DNA of 41,775 nucleotides from Lacticaseibacillus songhuajiangensis (GCF_003946025.1 NZ_RHNR01000020.1:1-41775), one strand, 5' to 3'; counted from the stretch's first letter, positions 1 to 8,805 are shown. The notes: generated by a model from the letters alone, not told the origin. Numbers and translations are program-made.

Positions 1-29
1 CCTATGCATCTATTATACAACGATAACGG

Positions 30-430
30 GTTAAGGAACTGTTACAGATAGCTTGGACAAATTATTCACCAGCCACTTCTTAATAATCTCACCATACCGT
101 TGCGACTTCAACCGGAACACAGTCGGCGCACAAGTATGCGCAAGTTCCTGAATGATCATAGGCATATGGTTATTCGTAGGCTACTGTCGTTTCTTAGCAC
201 AATTCTAAACAATTCGCTTTGCCAAGTTGAATAATTAAGTCTCCCAAAAACGTCTAAAAAATCGTACACAAGCTAAATGTACGATTCAAATGTACGATTC
301 ATCAGTAAGTATTTGCGGGTCAGCTCAAATGTTGCACGCCGTTGCAGAAGTTATCGATTCATGTCGATTTTCACAGTGTTGCGTCGAGGAATCTTCTTTG
401 AATAACTTGATGCGTCTGGATTTGTATGGC
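30..430. repeat. Imperfect direct repeat, copy A, left of abiH
   Basis: This stretch is repeated in direct orientation at about 1757-2125, on the other side of the AbiH gene. The match is strongest at 106-235 and 262-420, weaker at both edges, with small indels; I judge it as roughly 80 percent identical by eye. On the minus strand, 165 down to 31 reads as an open 44-codon frame beginning MPMIIQELAHTCAP and ending with a stop at 31-33. The equivalent frame in the other copy is broken by stops, so this may be the tail of a decayed gene rather than a working one. No intact gene is seen between 1 and 468. Confidence 0.75.
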
Positions 431-468
431 CTAGATCTTTTCCCAATTCATGTCCCGGAATTCATGTA

Positions 469-1407
469 TTACATTTGATGAATAACAAGATCCATCTCAG
501 TGAACCATCGAACTCGGTTTTTGAATGGCAATTGAGCAATGTCCGAATCTCCTAATTGCTTATGAAAACTGAATATCGTCCACATAGGTTGATTCAATTT
601 ATTGTCAATGAAGTTAAAGTATGGTCTATCAACAATGCCCAGAGAATGCCCAACAACAATAATCTCGTCAATCTGGCCAACCTTATCAGAGAGATACTTA
701 TCCAAAGATTTTAATTCCAACTTTTTTTGATTTTTCTTGTAGAATGCAAGAATTCGTTCTTCTTGCTGGGTAATATAGTAATCTGGTACATCTTCATCAC
801 CATGTTTTCTCGCTTCGTCATATTCTCGTCGAGATTGTGAGTCTAATGCTTCATCACCCGTAGCCAAACCTATTCTAGAGAATTTTCGTAGAATGTCTCT
901 GTTGGGTTCAGAATATCCAAAGAGTAACGCACTTGGGTCATCATCTTCTGCAAAACCATGTATGTGCAGAATACCGTTAATATGACTATCATATTGAAAC
1001 AAAACTTCCAGAGTGGAAGTATAATTAAAGCTTACAATAGCGCAATCAGAATCAAAGGCATACCTGTTTGATTTCTTCTCTAATTGCACATTTGCTTGGT
1101 TAGCCATCTGTGCAAGGGCCTCTTGACGAGTGTTCATTAATTGCGACATTCTCTCATCCATAGCTGCAATTCCTGAATCTCGGTCAGATTCATGGTCGGA
1201 CATGTAATCTGGTGGGATTATCTCATTCGTCTCAAGATCTTCAAAGTCCATATTGCCCAAGTCTTCTTCATAGCCGCTCCACCACTGCAATGACGATTCA
1301 AACACAGAATCAGAATCAAGTTTGGCTAAAACATTTTGAAAATCTTTAATGCCAGTCTTTAACCCAAAATGCAAATCAAAACCATTTCCAATGATAACTA
1401 AATTCAT
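469..1407 (-). CDS. AbiH-like phage abortive infection protein
   Basis: This 312-residue protein resembles the AbiH family, whose members abort phage infection in lactococci by an unknown mechanism. Seen directly: an N-terminal nucleotide-fold-like start IIGNGFDLHFGLKT, the central blocks VSFNYTSTLEVLF and ILHIHG, a LLFGYSEPN block, and near the C-terminus IIVVGHSLGIVDRPYF. These blocks in this order are the usual AbiH signature, and the length is normal. No signal peptide or membrane segment is visible, so it is probably cytoplasmic. The ATG at 1407 follows a GGAGAAAA ribosome site about 10 bases upstream. The gene stands alone, is AT-richer than the housekeeping genes nearby and lies between two direct repeats, which suggests acquisition as a single-gene defence cassette (inference). 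Confidence 0.8.
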   Translation of the reverse strand: MNLVIIGNGFDLHFGLKTGIKDFQNVLAKLDSDSVFESSLQWWSGYEEDLGNMDFEDLETNEIIPPDYMSDHESDRDSGIAAMDERMSQLMNTRQEALAQMANQANVQLEKKSNRYAFDSDCAIVSFNYTSTLEVLFQYDSHINGILHIHGFAEDDDPSALLFGYSEPNRDILRKFSRIGLATGDEALDSQSRREYDEARKHGDEDVPDYYITQQEERILAFYKKNQKKLELKSLDKYLSDKVGQIDEIIVVGHSLGIVDRPYFNFIDNKLNQPMWTIFSFHKQLGDSDIAQLPFKNRVRWFTEMDLVIHQM

Positions 1408-1756
1408 AATATGATTTTCTCCAATTTTTTCCTTTAATATTCAGCAAAAAACGAATCGCAATCAATTTCGAAAGATATCCCACTTGATACGAAATGTTGA
1501 TTCAGGAGCTGAATCAACATTTTGCTTCGATCATCGTTCAGAATATATCATAACGCACTTTGTGTGCCGAGAGACTCAAAACACATCACAGAGATATCAG
1601 ATAATCAGAACTCATGGGCATCATTTGCAAACTGTTTCTCCTGTACGTTTGGTACTGAAGGCAGCTGTAGTGGAGGAATCTCGAAATAACGTTGAATTTT
1701 AACGAGTCATTTTTGTGTAAGACAATGTTACTTACACAAAAACAAACAACCCCTTA
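1408..1756. other. Intergenic DNA with no recognisable gene
   Basis: Between the AbiH start and the second direct repeat I see no credible gene. Short open frames here lack a ribosome site and family resemblance. The AbiH promoter must lie just above 1420, but no clear pair of hexamers stands out. Confidence 0.4.
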
Positions 1757-2125
1757 CGGAACTTGTTATTCCTCTTGTCCCACGCCATTCTCCGTAATAA
1801 CTTTACTTGATAATCTCAACATCCCGTTACGACTTCAACCGGAACACAGCCGACGCACAAGTATGCGCAATTTCCTGAACCATAGGCCTATGATTATTCG
1901 TAGGCTACTGTCGTTCCTTAGCACAATTCTAAACAATTCACTTTGCCAAGTTGAATAATTAAGTCAACAAAATCGTACACAAGTTGAATTTACGATTCGT
2001 CAGTAAGTATTCACGGGCCAGCTCAAATGTTGCACGCTGTTGCAGAAGTTATCAATTCATGCCGGGTTTCACAGCATTACATTAAGAAATCCTCTTTGAA
2101 TTCCTTGATATGCCTGGATTCGAAT
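1757..2125. repeat. Imperfect direct repeat, copy B, right of abiH
   Basis: Direct-orientation partner of the repeat at 30-430. The best matched blocks are 1823-1965 (containing CGACTTCAACCGGAACACAG) and 1974-2110 (containing GCTCAAATGTTGCACGC). Minus-strand frames homologous to the open frame in copy A carry stops here. The pair encloses about 1.3 kb consisting mainly of the AbiH gene. Confidence 0.75.
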
Positions 2126-2182
2126 TGAACCAAATTGCTAATATTCGCACCGTTACCACCAGATGCTGTAATCGATTCATGG

Positions 2183-2209
2183 AGCACGCCTTTCGGGGCG
2201 TGCTTTTTT
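2183..2209 (+). terminator. Intrinsic terminator without an obvious upstream gene
   Basis: The stem AGCACGCC / GGGCGTGCT with a short TTTC loop is followed by six Ts. It reads as a plus-strand terminator, yet no plus-strand gene precedes it. It may be left from a lost gene, perhaps tied to the repeat region. Confidence 0.7.
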
Positions 2210-2247
2210 GTTGCATTTTACCAGGCTGCACCAAGCACTCACCGCAC

Positions 2248-2289
2248 AAAAAAAGAATCAATCCCGCAAGCGGAATTGATTCTTTTTTT
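2248..2289. terminator. Bidirectional terminator downstream of the EamA gene
   Basis: AAAGAATCAATCCCG and its near-perfect complement are flanked by A and T runs on both sides, so the hairpin can terminate in either direction. It lies 26 bases after the stop of the minus-strand EamA transporter. Confidence 0.85.
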
Positions 2290-2314
2290 CATGATACATT
2301 GGTCAGCTTGATAT

Positions 2315-3190
2315 TCACCGCAACCGCAATGCGACCCAGATGCTACCAAAAATCAGCAAGGTGCCAAGCGCAAAACCAATTGTGAGTGTCTCCCCCAAGA
2401 AGAGCCAGCCGAGTAGCGCCCCAACGATGGGTTGAAACAAGAAGAACAAACCCGATAAGTTGCTGGCCAGCAAGCGCAAGCCAGCATTCCGAATTACAAA
2501 GGCCAAAGCCGTCGAGATTGCCCCCAGATAGAGGATGCTGAGCCAGATATGCGGTTGCAGAAAATTCACGTGGGCAATGCTGCCCCAATTTGCAATCGTA
2601 CTTGGCGTGAGCGTGACGAACGCAACCAAAGTACCCACAAAGGTGACCTGCAGACCATCATATTTGGCATCCACCATCCGTACCAGCACCGACATCAATG
2701 CCCAAGTCAGTGCAGCAATAACCAAACACAGCGCGCCGAGTAAGACGCGCCGACCCGTAAACTGCAAACCTACAATCAAGATGACACCAGCGCTAGCCAG
2801 AACCAGGCTAATCAAGTCACCCCGAGTGGGTCTGACGTGCAGCAAGGCCCAGCTAAACAAGATCATAAAGGCTGGGGTTGCAGACGTCACCACAGCACCT
2901 AGTTGCGCGGACGACAATAGCGTCCCCGTCTCCTGGGTCACAATCGACAGGGCATAACCAATCAGGCCAATCAGCAGCATCAAGCGCCCGTTGCGCCAGT
3001 CCCACTGCCAGCGAACCCGCTTCACCACCATCATCACCAGCAGCACGATGACCGCAACGAGATAGCGCAACCAGACCAATTCCACTGGCGGAATCACACC
3101 AACGACCGACTTGACGACAACGAACATGCCACCCCAGATGCTGGCCGCAACACTTAGGAACAAGGCACCAATTATTTTACGATGATTCAA
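2315..3190 (-). CDS. EamA/DMT family transporter (10 TM)
   Basis: A drug/metabolite-type transporter of about 291 residues made of two EamA halves, each with about five hydrophobic segments. The first half contains ASIWGGMFVVVKSVVG and VELVWLRYLVAV; the second contains ALTWALMSVLVRMVD and ends in FLGETLTIGFALG. Such proteins sit in the membrane and usually export amino acids or small metabolites; the substrate cannot be read from sequence. The start is set by a TGGAGGAAAATT ribosome site with a TTG codon at 3190. A longer in-frame GTG at 3208 would place the ribosome site inside the gene. An inverted repeat ACTAGTC / GACTAGT at 3207-3229 lies directly upstream. The gene stands alone with its own terminator. 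Confidence 0.85.
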   Translation of the reverse strand: MNHRKIIGALFLSVAASIWGGMFVVVKSVVGVIPPVELVWLRYLVAVIVLLVMMVVKRVRWQWDWRNGRLMLLIGLIGYALSIVTQETGTLLSSAQLGAVVTSATPAFMILFSWALLHVRPTRGDLISLVLASAGVILIVGLQFTGRRVLLGALCLVIAALTWALMSVLVRMVDAKYDGLQVTFVGTLVAFVTLTPSTIANWGSIAHVNFLQPHIWLSILYLGAISTALAFVIRNAGLRLLASNLSGLFFLFQPIVGALLGWLFLGETLTIGFALGTLLIFGSIWVALRLR

Positions 3191-3206
3191 AATTTTCCTC
3201 CATTTC

Positions 3207-3229
3207 ACTAGTCATCAGCGACGACTAGT
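3207..3229. promoter_or_regulatory. Small inverted repeat upstream of the EamA gene
   Basis: ACTAGTC and GACTAGT form perfect 7-base arms 9 bases apart, immediately upstream of the ribosome site of the EamA transporter. It could be an operator or a leader hairpin; no regulator is identified. Confidence 0.35.
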
Positions 3230-3437
3230 AAAATGGCACATCATTCTCAAAAAGTGGCGCTAAAAACATGCAGAGTCCCTCCTTGTATGATTAATCGGCG
3301 CTTTACCACCTCGCACGAACATCCGTGACCATCTCTAGCCACTTTTTTCCGTCAATAAAACGTCATTTTCAACCATACTGTAAACTTGATCCAAATACCA
3401 GCCGGGACTGCCTGACTCTGCTAAGCCATGCACCAAT

Positions 3438-3815
3438 TTACTCCGCTTTCGGTTCTAGCCGCACGTCATCGCGGTGTACGAGTTCAATCTCCTCACCACA
3501 GGCGCGCCGTTCGTCGATATTCCGTTCACCCCACTGGCACATGGCGGTCAGAATCGCGCTGAGACTCTCGCCCCGCTCTGTTAAGCAGTAGTCCACGCGC
3601 GGTGGTACCTGCTCATAAACATGGCGCTTAACGATGCCGTCACTTTCGAGCTCACGCAATTGCTGCGTGAGCATTTTCTGCGTGATTTTGGGAATCGCCC
3701 GCCGCAACTCGCCCGTGCGCATGGTGTCATGCCGCAGGTGGCACAGAATAATTGCCTTCCACTTGCCGCCAATAATCGCCATCGTTGCTTCTACGCCAAT
3801 GTTATATGTTTGCAT
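3438..3815 (-). CDS. HxlR-family winged-helix transcription regulator
   Basis: A 125-residue HxlR-type regulator. Typical blocks are visible: GGKWKAIILCHL near residues 16-27, MRTGELRRAIPKITQKMLTQ (the recognition helix region), LRELESDGIVKR, and VDYCLTERGESLSAIL. The Cys in the segment ILCHL could be a redox or electrophile sensor, as in some relatives (inference). The start at 3815 follows GGGGGA four bases upstream; an in-frame extension to 3926 has no ribosome site and would cross the operator region. The gene is divergent from an MFS exporter 113 bp away, a common arrangement in which the HxlR protein represses both genes. Confidence in the family is high, in the target moderate. Confidence 0.9.
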   Translation of the reverse strand: MQTYNIGVEATMAIIGGKWKAIILCHLRHDTMRTGELRRAIPKITQKMLTQQLRELESDGIVKRHVYEQVPPRVDYCLTERGESLSAILTAMCQWGERNIDERRACGEEIELVHRDDVRLEPKAE

Positions 3816-3828
3816 AAGTCCCCCATAG

Positions 3829-3862
3829 GCACTAAAAGGTGCGTATCGCACTAAATAGTGCG
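3829..3862. promoter_or_regulatory. Nested palindromes in the HxlR/MFS divergent promoter
   Basis: CGCACTAAATAGTGCG (3847-3862) has perfect 7-base arms around AA. It overlaps a second palindrome GTGCGTATCGCAC (3839-3851), and a third half-related site GCACTAAAAGGTGC starts at 3829. This is the natural candidate for the HxlR operator and lies between the two divergent start codons. Confidence 0.6.
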
Positions 3863-3928
3863 TAGTTGTGTAATTGTTCCTACCCAGTATACTTACTATT
3901 CGTAACCAAATCAATTGGAGGAACAATT

Positions 3929-5113
3929 ATGGAACGCACAACGAACACACAAGCATCAACTAGCGCCAAGCTCACACTGCTCGCCCTTGCTCTATCCGCC
4001 TTCGCAATTGGCATCACTGAATTCATTGCCGTCGGGGTCATGCCCATGCTGGTCACGACCTTCGGCATTAAACTGAGCACGGCCGGATTAACTGTGTCCC
4101 TGTATGCCGCCGGAATCACAGTCGGCGCGCCCCTGCTGACGGCACTCACCGGCAGTGTGCGGCGCAAACACTTGCTGCTCGCCGTGATGATCACCTTCAT
4201 CATTGGTAATGGACTCACCGCCATTGCACCGAGCTTCACCCTGTTGCTGGTCGGCCGGGTTATTGCCGCCTTCGCCCACGGTTTGTTCATGTCAACCGCA
4301 ACGGTAATTGCAGCCTCAGTTGTCGCCGCAGATAAACGGGCCAGCGCGATTGCGACCATGTTCACCGGCTTAACCGTTGCGACCGTGACGGGCGTGCCGC
4401 TGGGAACTTTCATCGCGCAAAACGCCACCTGGCGCATTGCCTTTACGTTTATCGCTGCATTCGGCTTGCTGGCGCTCCTCGCCAACTGGCGGCTAGTCCC
4501 AGCGAACCTGCCCCAACCAAGCGGGACGAATGCCGGCGGCTTCATGCGCCTGCTCCGCGAACCGCGGCTGGTGACTGGCCTGCTGATTACCGCTTTGGGT
4601 TATGGTGCTAGTTTCCCCGTTTATACCTACATTTCGGCCGTGTTAGGCAAAATTGGTTTTACCGGCCAATCCCAAGTCTGGTTCCTGCTGCTCTACGGCA
4701 TCATGGTGGCCATCGGCAACACCCTCGGCGGCCGCTTCGCCAATCGGCGCCCCTTGCACGCACTTGCCTGGATGTTTGCCGCCGATTTTGCCATCATGTT
4801 GTTCATGCCACTGGGACTAGTTAACTCGATCAGCGGCGTGATTTCCATTCTCCTCATGGGTCTGTTTGCCTTCATGAACGTGCCAGGTCTGCAGCTGTTC
4901 ACCATGCAAGTCGCCGAAGCTAAGCATCCCCAAGATGCGCAGCTGGCCTCCGCCCTTAACATCTCCGCGTTCAATATCGGGATCGTACTCGGCAGCACGC
5001 TCGGCGGCCGGATTCTGGACAGCTTCAGTTTGCACATGACCCCGATGGGTGGCGCACTGTTCGCGGGACTGGCCCTGCTTCTCACCTTGTATCTCGCACG
5101 CAAGGAAAAATAG
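3929..5113 (+). CDS. MFS transporter, DHA1 type (drug or sugar efflux)
   Basis: A 394-residue major facilitator with about 12 hydrophobic segments. The N-terminal part reads LALSAFAIGITEFIAVGVMP, typical of the AraJ/YdhP/PbuE branch of DHA1 exporters, followed by SVRRKHLLL in the loop after TM2 and an RVIAAFAHGLF segment in TM4. The start at 3929 has GGAGGAACAATT upstream; an upstream in-frame ATG at 3866 has no ribosome site and lies over the promoter. The gene is transcribed away from the HxlR regulator, which probably controls it in response to a toxic or reactive compound (inference). An imperfect hairpin follows at 5122-5166. Confidence 0.88.
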   Translation: MERTTNTQASTSAKLTLLALALSAFAIGITEFIAVGVMPMLVTTFGIKLSTAGLTVSLYAAGITVGAPLLTALTGSVRRKHLLLAVMITFIIGNGLTAIAPSFTLLLVGRVIAAFAHGLFMSTATVIAASVVAADKRASAIATMFTGLTVATVTGVPLGTFIAQNATWRIAFTFIAAFGLLALLANWRLVPANLPQPSGTNAGGFMRLLREPRLVTGLLITALGYGASFPVYTYISAVLGKIGFTGQSQVWFLLLYGIMVAIGNTLGGRFANRRPLHALAWMFAADFAIMLFMPLGLVNSISGVISILLMGLFAFMNVPGLQLFTMQVAEAKHPQDAQLASALNISAFNIGIVLGSTLGGRILDSFSLHMTPMGGALFAGLALLLTLYLARKEK

Positions 5114-5121
5114 CCGCGTGG

Positions 5122-5166
5122 GTGGCACCGCACAAATCCGTCCTTAGTCCGATTTGCTGCTGCCAC
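5122..5166. terminator. Imperfect hairpin after the MFS gene
   Basis: GTGGCA (5122-5127) pairs with TGCCAC (5161-5166), and AAATC with GATTT inside. There is no T run on the plus strand, so at most it is a weak terminator or an RNA-stabilising hairpin. Confidence 0.3.
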
Positions 5167-5252
5167 GTTGGGCGTATGCTCGATGCTCGCAGTGTAAAGA
5201 ATGACGCATACACACCACATTGCTAGACAGGCGTTTCAGTGGCGGCAGACTG

Positions 5253-5444
5253 ATGGCAAAAACGGATATTCGAGTTGAACGGGTGGGTTTGAGTCCGAGT
5301 GCCCTAATCGAAAAAGTCGAGGCAAAGCTGCAAGCAAGTGACTACCCATTTCTCGCGCTCGCGTTCCGCCAAGGCTTCACCTGGGCACGGACGGATGAAG
5401 AAAAACTCGACCTCATCAAGCAGTACGTCACGATCGTTGACTAA
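5253..5444 (+). CDS. Small conserved-looking hypothetical protein (63 aa)
   Basis: A 63-residue acidic-to-neutral soluble protein starting MAKTDIRVERVG and ending LIKQYVTIVD. The composition is that of a real small globular protein, with a predicted helix LIEKVEAKLQ and a second helix EEKLDLIKQYV. I do not recognise the family. The ATG at 5253 has only a weak GGCGGC site; an in-frame TTG at 5220 is possible. A very strong terminator follows 8 bases after the stop, which supports it as a transcribed gene. Confidence 0.6.
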   Translation: MAKTDIRVERVGLSPSALIEKVEAKLQASDYPFLALAFRQGFTWARTDEEKLDLIKQYVTIVD

Positions 5445-5452
5445 TTAAGCAC

Positions 5453-5504
5453 AAAAGGTGCGGCCGGTAGAATTCACTTCAGAATTCCACTGGCCGCACC
5501 TTTT
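5453..5504. terminator. Strong bidirectional terminator
   Basis: AAAAGGTGCGGCC (5453-5465) and its exact complement (5492-5504) form a 13-bp stem, with GAATTC copies pairing inside. It separates the convergent 63-residue gene and tex and can serve both. Confidence 0.9.
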
Positions 5505-5517
5505 GGTGTATCCAAAT

Positions 5518-7698
5518 TTACTTGCCCGCTGGGTCCACCATCGTCAGCTGAATACGCTCCCGCTGGGTATCAACGGACTCAATCCATACTGTCACTACGT
5601 CGCCGACTGCGACCACCGTTTTCGGATCGCGCACGAACTGGCCGCGCTTCATTCGTGAGACGTGGACAAGTCCGTCATGTTTGACGCCAATGTCAACGAA
5701 AGCGCCAAAGTCAACCACGTTGCGCACTGTCCCCTCCAGCTTCATACCTGCCGCCAAGTCTGCCATCGTCAGCACATCCCGGCGTAGTTGCGGCGCGGAC
5801 ATCCTGTCCCGCTCATCGCGGCCAGGATGCTGCAAACTATCCGCAATGTCAGCGGCAGTCGCGGCACCAACGCCAGCCGCAACTAGCGGCTGTAAATCAA
5901 CGTCCTTCACCCGCGCACGAGCCGCGGCATCGCTCAAGTCAGCCGGCTGGAGTCGCGCACTCGCCAAAATGGCCTTGGCCACCTTGTAACTTTCTGGGTG
6001 AATGTCCGTATTGTCGAGCGGGTTCTTCCCACCGACAATGCGCAGGAACCCCACAGACTGCTCAAATGCCTTTGGTCCCAGGCGCGGCACCTTTTTGAGC
6101 TCCGCGCGGCTTTCATAACGGCCGTGTTCATCCCGATAATGGACAATATTGGTCGCCGTTGTTTTCGTCAAACCCGAGATCCGGGTCAGCAACTGGTAAC
6201 TCGCCGTATTGAGGTTGACCCCAACCCGGTTCACCGCCCGTTCAACCACCGCGTCCACTTCACTAGACAGGGCCTGTGCAGGTAAGTCGTGTTGGTACTG
6301 CCCCACGCCGACCGCTTCCGGGTCAATTTTGACCAGTTCGGCTAAGGGGTCTTGCAAACGGCGGGCGATACTGATAGCACTGCGCTGCTCGACATGCAGA
6401 TCTGGAAATTCATCGCGGGCTTCCTGACTCGCGGAGTACACGGACGCGCCAGCCTCATTGACGATGACGTAGAAGACATCCCGCTTGATGTGCTTCAGTG
6501 CCTCCGCCACGAACCGCTCGGATTCCCGACTCGCGGTTCCGTTACCGATGGCAATCATCGTCACCTGGTAACGTTCAAGCAAATCAATGAATTCCTGCTG
6601 GGCTGCCTGCCGCTTGGCCTCTGGTGCTGGCTTGTGCGGGTAGATTACCGCCTTAGCCAAGAACTTCCCATTCTCATCCACCACGGCTAGCTTGCAACCG
6701 GTCCGGTACGCGGGATCAAAGCCCAGCACCACCTTGCCCTTGATAGGGGTCTGCATCAGCAAATTATACAAATTCTGCCCGAACACCTGAATTGACTGCG
6801 CTTCTGCGGTCTCAGTGAGTGCGCCGCGCAGTTCGCGCTCGATGGCAGGACCCACAAAGCGCTTGTAGGCGTCTTGGTAAGCAGTTGCCACAAATGCCGT
6901 TGCGGGGGTTTCCGAACGTTTACCCACAATCCGAAAATGGAAGTAGTTCATGATTGTGGCCGAGTCGACTTGCACTTTAACGCTCAGAATTTTCGCTTTC
7001 TCGCCGCGGTTAATGGCAAGTGTCTGCGTTGCGGACACCTTCTTCAATGGCGCCTGAAAGGCATAATACTGCTGATAAACCCCCTTCTCGTCCAGGGCCT
7101 TGTCCTTGCTCTTAACGCGCGTCTCTAGCAGCCCCGTACGCTGCGTATAAGCGCGCACCCAGTTGCGAATGGATGCAATCTCGCTAAAGCTTTCGGCCAG
7201 AATTTCGTGGGCACCGGCCAGTGCATCCTGGACCGTTGCCACTTCCTTGGCAGCATTCACGTACTGCCGTGCCTCCTGCTCCAGTTGTCCATTCGGCCAG
7301 CTGAGTAGCCACTTGGCCAGTGGTTCAAGGCCCCGTTTGCGCGCCACCATTGCTTTAGTCTGCCGTTTCTGCTTGTACGGCAGGTAAATATCCTCGACAT
7401 CCTGCAGCTTGGTACTGGCCTGAATGGCTTGTTCCAGTTTGGCGCTTAAGGCACCCTGCTCCGCAATACTCTTAATAACCGCTACTTTCCGGTCCTGCAA
7501 GGCAGTTGCCCGCTTGTAGGCTGCCTCGATACTCTGAATCTGGACTTCATCCAAACTTCCCGTCATTTCCTTACGGTAACGGGCAATGAACGGCACGGTG
7601 TTCCCATCGTCCATCAAGTTCAGCACGGTTTGCACCTGGTGCGGCGTGATCCCGTTTAGTTCTTTTTGCACCAATTCAAGTGTTTGTTTTTCAATCAC
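5518..7698 (-). CDS. Tex-family RNA-binding transcription accessory protein
   Basis: A 726-residue Tex/YhgF homologue of normal length. Domains in order: a helical N-terminal region; a YqgF/RNase H-like fold around residues 325-440 (VVLGFDPAYRTGCKLAVVD); helix-hairpin-helix motifs around 490-560 (RISGLTKTTATNIVHYR and LKKVPRLGPKAFEQS); and a C-terminal S1 domain around 645-720 (LEGTVRNVVDFGAFVDIG). Tex proteins bind structured nucleic acids and associate with the transcription apparatus; in pneumococcus they aid rRNA transcription and fitness. The GTG at 7698 lies 8-9 bases after GAGGAAAG and is preferred to the in-frame GTG at 7713. The gene is monocistronic and convergent with the small gene before it. 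Confidence 0.95.
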   Translation of the reverse strand: MIEKQTLELVQKELNGITPHQVQTVLNLMDDGNTVPFIARYRKEMTGSLDEVQIQSIEAAYKRATALQDRKVAVIKSIAEQGALSAKLEQAIQASTKLQDVEDIYLPYKQKRQTKAMVARKRGLEPLAKWLLSWPNGQLEQEARQYVNAAKEVATVQDALAGAHEILAESFSEIASIRNWVRAYTQRTGLLETRVKSKDKALDEKGVYQQYYAFQAPLKKVSATQTLAINRGEKAKILSVKVQVDSATIMNYFHFRIVGKRSETPATAFVATAYQDAYKRFVGPAIERELRGALTETAEAQSIQVFGQNLYNLLMQTPIKGKVVLGFDPAYRTGCKLAVVDENGKFLAKAVIYPHKPAPEAKRQAAQQEFIDLLERYQVTMIAIGNGTASRESERFVAEALKHIKRDVFYVIVNEAGASVYSASQEARDEFPDLHVEQRSAISIARRLQDPLAELVKIDPEAVGVGQYQHDLPAQALSSEVDAVVERAVNRVGVNLNTASYQLLTRISGLTKTTATNIVHYRDEHGRYESRAELKKVPRLGPKAFEQSVGFLRIVGGKNPLDNTDIHPESYKVAKAILASARLQPADLSDAAARARVKDVDLQPLVAAGVGAATAADIADSLQHPGRDERDRMSAPQLRRDVLTMADLAAGMKLEGTVRNVVDFGAFVDIGVKHDGLVHVSRMKRGQFVRDPKTVVAVGDVVTVWIESVDTQRERIQLTMVDPAGK

Positions 7699-7911
7699 GA
7701 TGTCTTTCCTCACAAATCCACTACTGACGATAACCCTACTAGTCTAACCTAAAGTGCCACTTTAGTCATGAGGACTGCCCGCACACTCAAGTTGCGGATG
7801 TGCAACTGGCAAGAATGTTCCCCGACCAGAAGCAAAATGGGGATTCTCTTTTCCAAGAACAATTGTTATATTTATTTTGAAGTTGGGAATGTTCAATTGG
7901 AGGAGAATCAA

Positions 7912-8760
7912 ATGATCAGCAAATCACGTTTGCGGACTGGGCTCTTTGCCCTGCTCGCCAGCATCACCATCGGGGTTGCCATCGGCGCCGCGAATACAAC
8001 GCACGGAGGCCAAACCGTGCAGGCGGCCAAGGCGTATTCCAAAGCGACCAATCAATATGTGACGGTAAAGAAGTCCGGTTATGCTTTCTGGAAAACTTTT
8101 GGCTTTAAGACCAAGCTCCACGACAGCAAAAACTACTTGCAACGCACCTTGCAGGTCAAGCGCATCTATGGCCGCAAAGACGGCAGCAAGTACTACTCCG
8201 TTTACCGCGGCGGCAAATGGTACGGCTATTTGAACGCCAAGGCGGTGGCGAACACCAAGTATGCGTACGGCGCAGCGGTGAAGCCGGGCAAGACTCTGTA
8301 CGTCGGCGGTACCGTGCTCAACAAGCAGCGCTTCCACCACGAGTCTGGCTGGATGGACATGAACTTCAAGAAGAAAGTTTTCATTAACCTGACCAGCTTG
8401 CCATTCACCTACACGGTAAAAGAAATCTACTACCACAGTAACGGTGCCACCTACTACAAGTTGTACTTCCGCAATCAGTTCTATGGTTACCTGAATGCTA
8501 GCCAGACCAAGAAAACGGACTACATGGGTCTAGGCACCTTGGTATTTCCCGGCAAACATGTCATCACCGCTGGTGATGATGGTGCCAATGACAAGGATGA
8601 CTACATCTACAACCGCAGCTTGAAACGCATCGGCAAAATGGCCAAAGGGACCAACTACCTGATGAAGAACGGCTACTACCCTGCACAGGGCGCACCAATG
8701 GTCTCCCTGTACACCAGCAACGGCAAGAAGTTCCTGGGTTACGCTCAGCACAGCTTCTAA
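7912..8760 (+). CDS. Secreted cell-surface protein with SH3/GW-like repeats
   Basis: A 282-residue exported protein. The N-terminus KSRLRTGLFALLASITIGVAIGAA is a standard Sec signal, with likely cleavage after VQAAKA near residue 40. The mature part repeats a basic, aromatic unit that ends in YYSVYRGGKWYGYLNA and again YYKLYFRNQFYGYLNA. The unit resembles the GW/SH3-like or SLAP-like wall-binding modules common in lactobacilli. No LPXTG motif or catalytic residues are seen, so non-covalent attachment to wall polymers is likely (inference). The ATG at 7912 has TGGAGGAGAATCAA upstream; earlier in-frame starts lack such a site. A terminator follows. Function beyond wall binding is unknown. Confidence 0.8.
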   Translation: MISKSRLRTGLFALLASITIGVAIGAANTTHGGQTVQAAKAYSKATNQYVTVKKSGYAFWKTFGFKTKLHDSKNYLQRTLQVKRIYGRKDGSKYYSVYRGGKWYGYLNAKAVANTKYAYGAAVKPGKTLYVGGTVLNKQRFHHESGWMDMNFKKKVFINLTSLPFTYTVKEIYYHSNGATYYKLYFRNQFYGYLNASQTKKTDYMGLGTLVFPGKHVITAGDDGANDKDDYIYNRSLKRIGKMAKGTNYLMKNGYYPAQGAPMVSLYTSNGKKFLGYAQHSF

Positions 8761-8805
8761 TACATCGGCGCGCATTGCCAACTTCAACCCACCCCAGCAC
8801 GTCAA

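Noticed and set aside
290..478. Open frame of 62 codons in direct repeat A on the plus strand
   Set aside because: No ribosome site, overlap with the repeat, and no conserved frame in repeat B.
1484..1958. Two plus-strand open frames of 72 and 88 codons upstream of and into repeat B
   Set aside because: No ribosome sites, unusual amino-acid composition, and the second frame is not kept in repeat A.
5115..5166. T-box-like GGGTGGCACCGC sequence before the 63-residue gene
   Set aside because: There is no room for Stem I after the MFS stop at 5113, no T run follows, and the stretch folds as a simple GTGGCA/TGCCAC hairpin.
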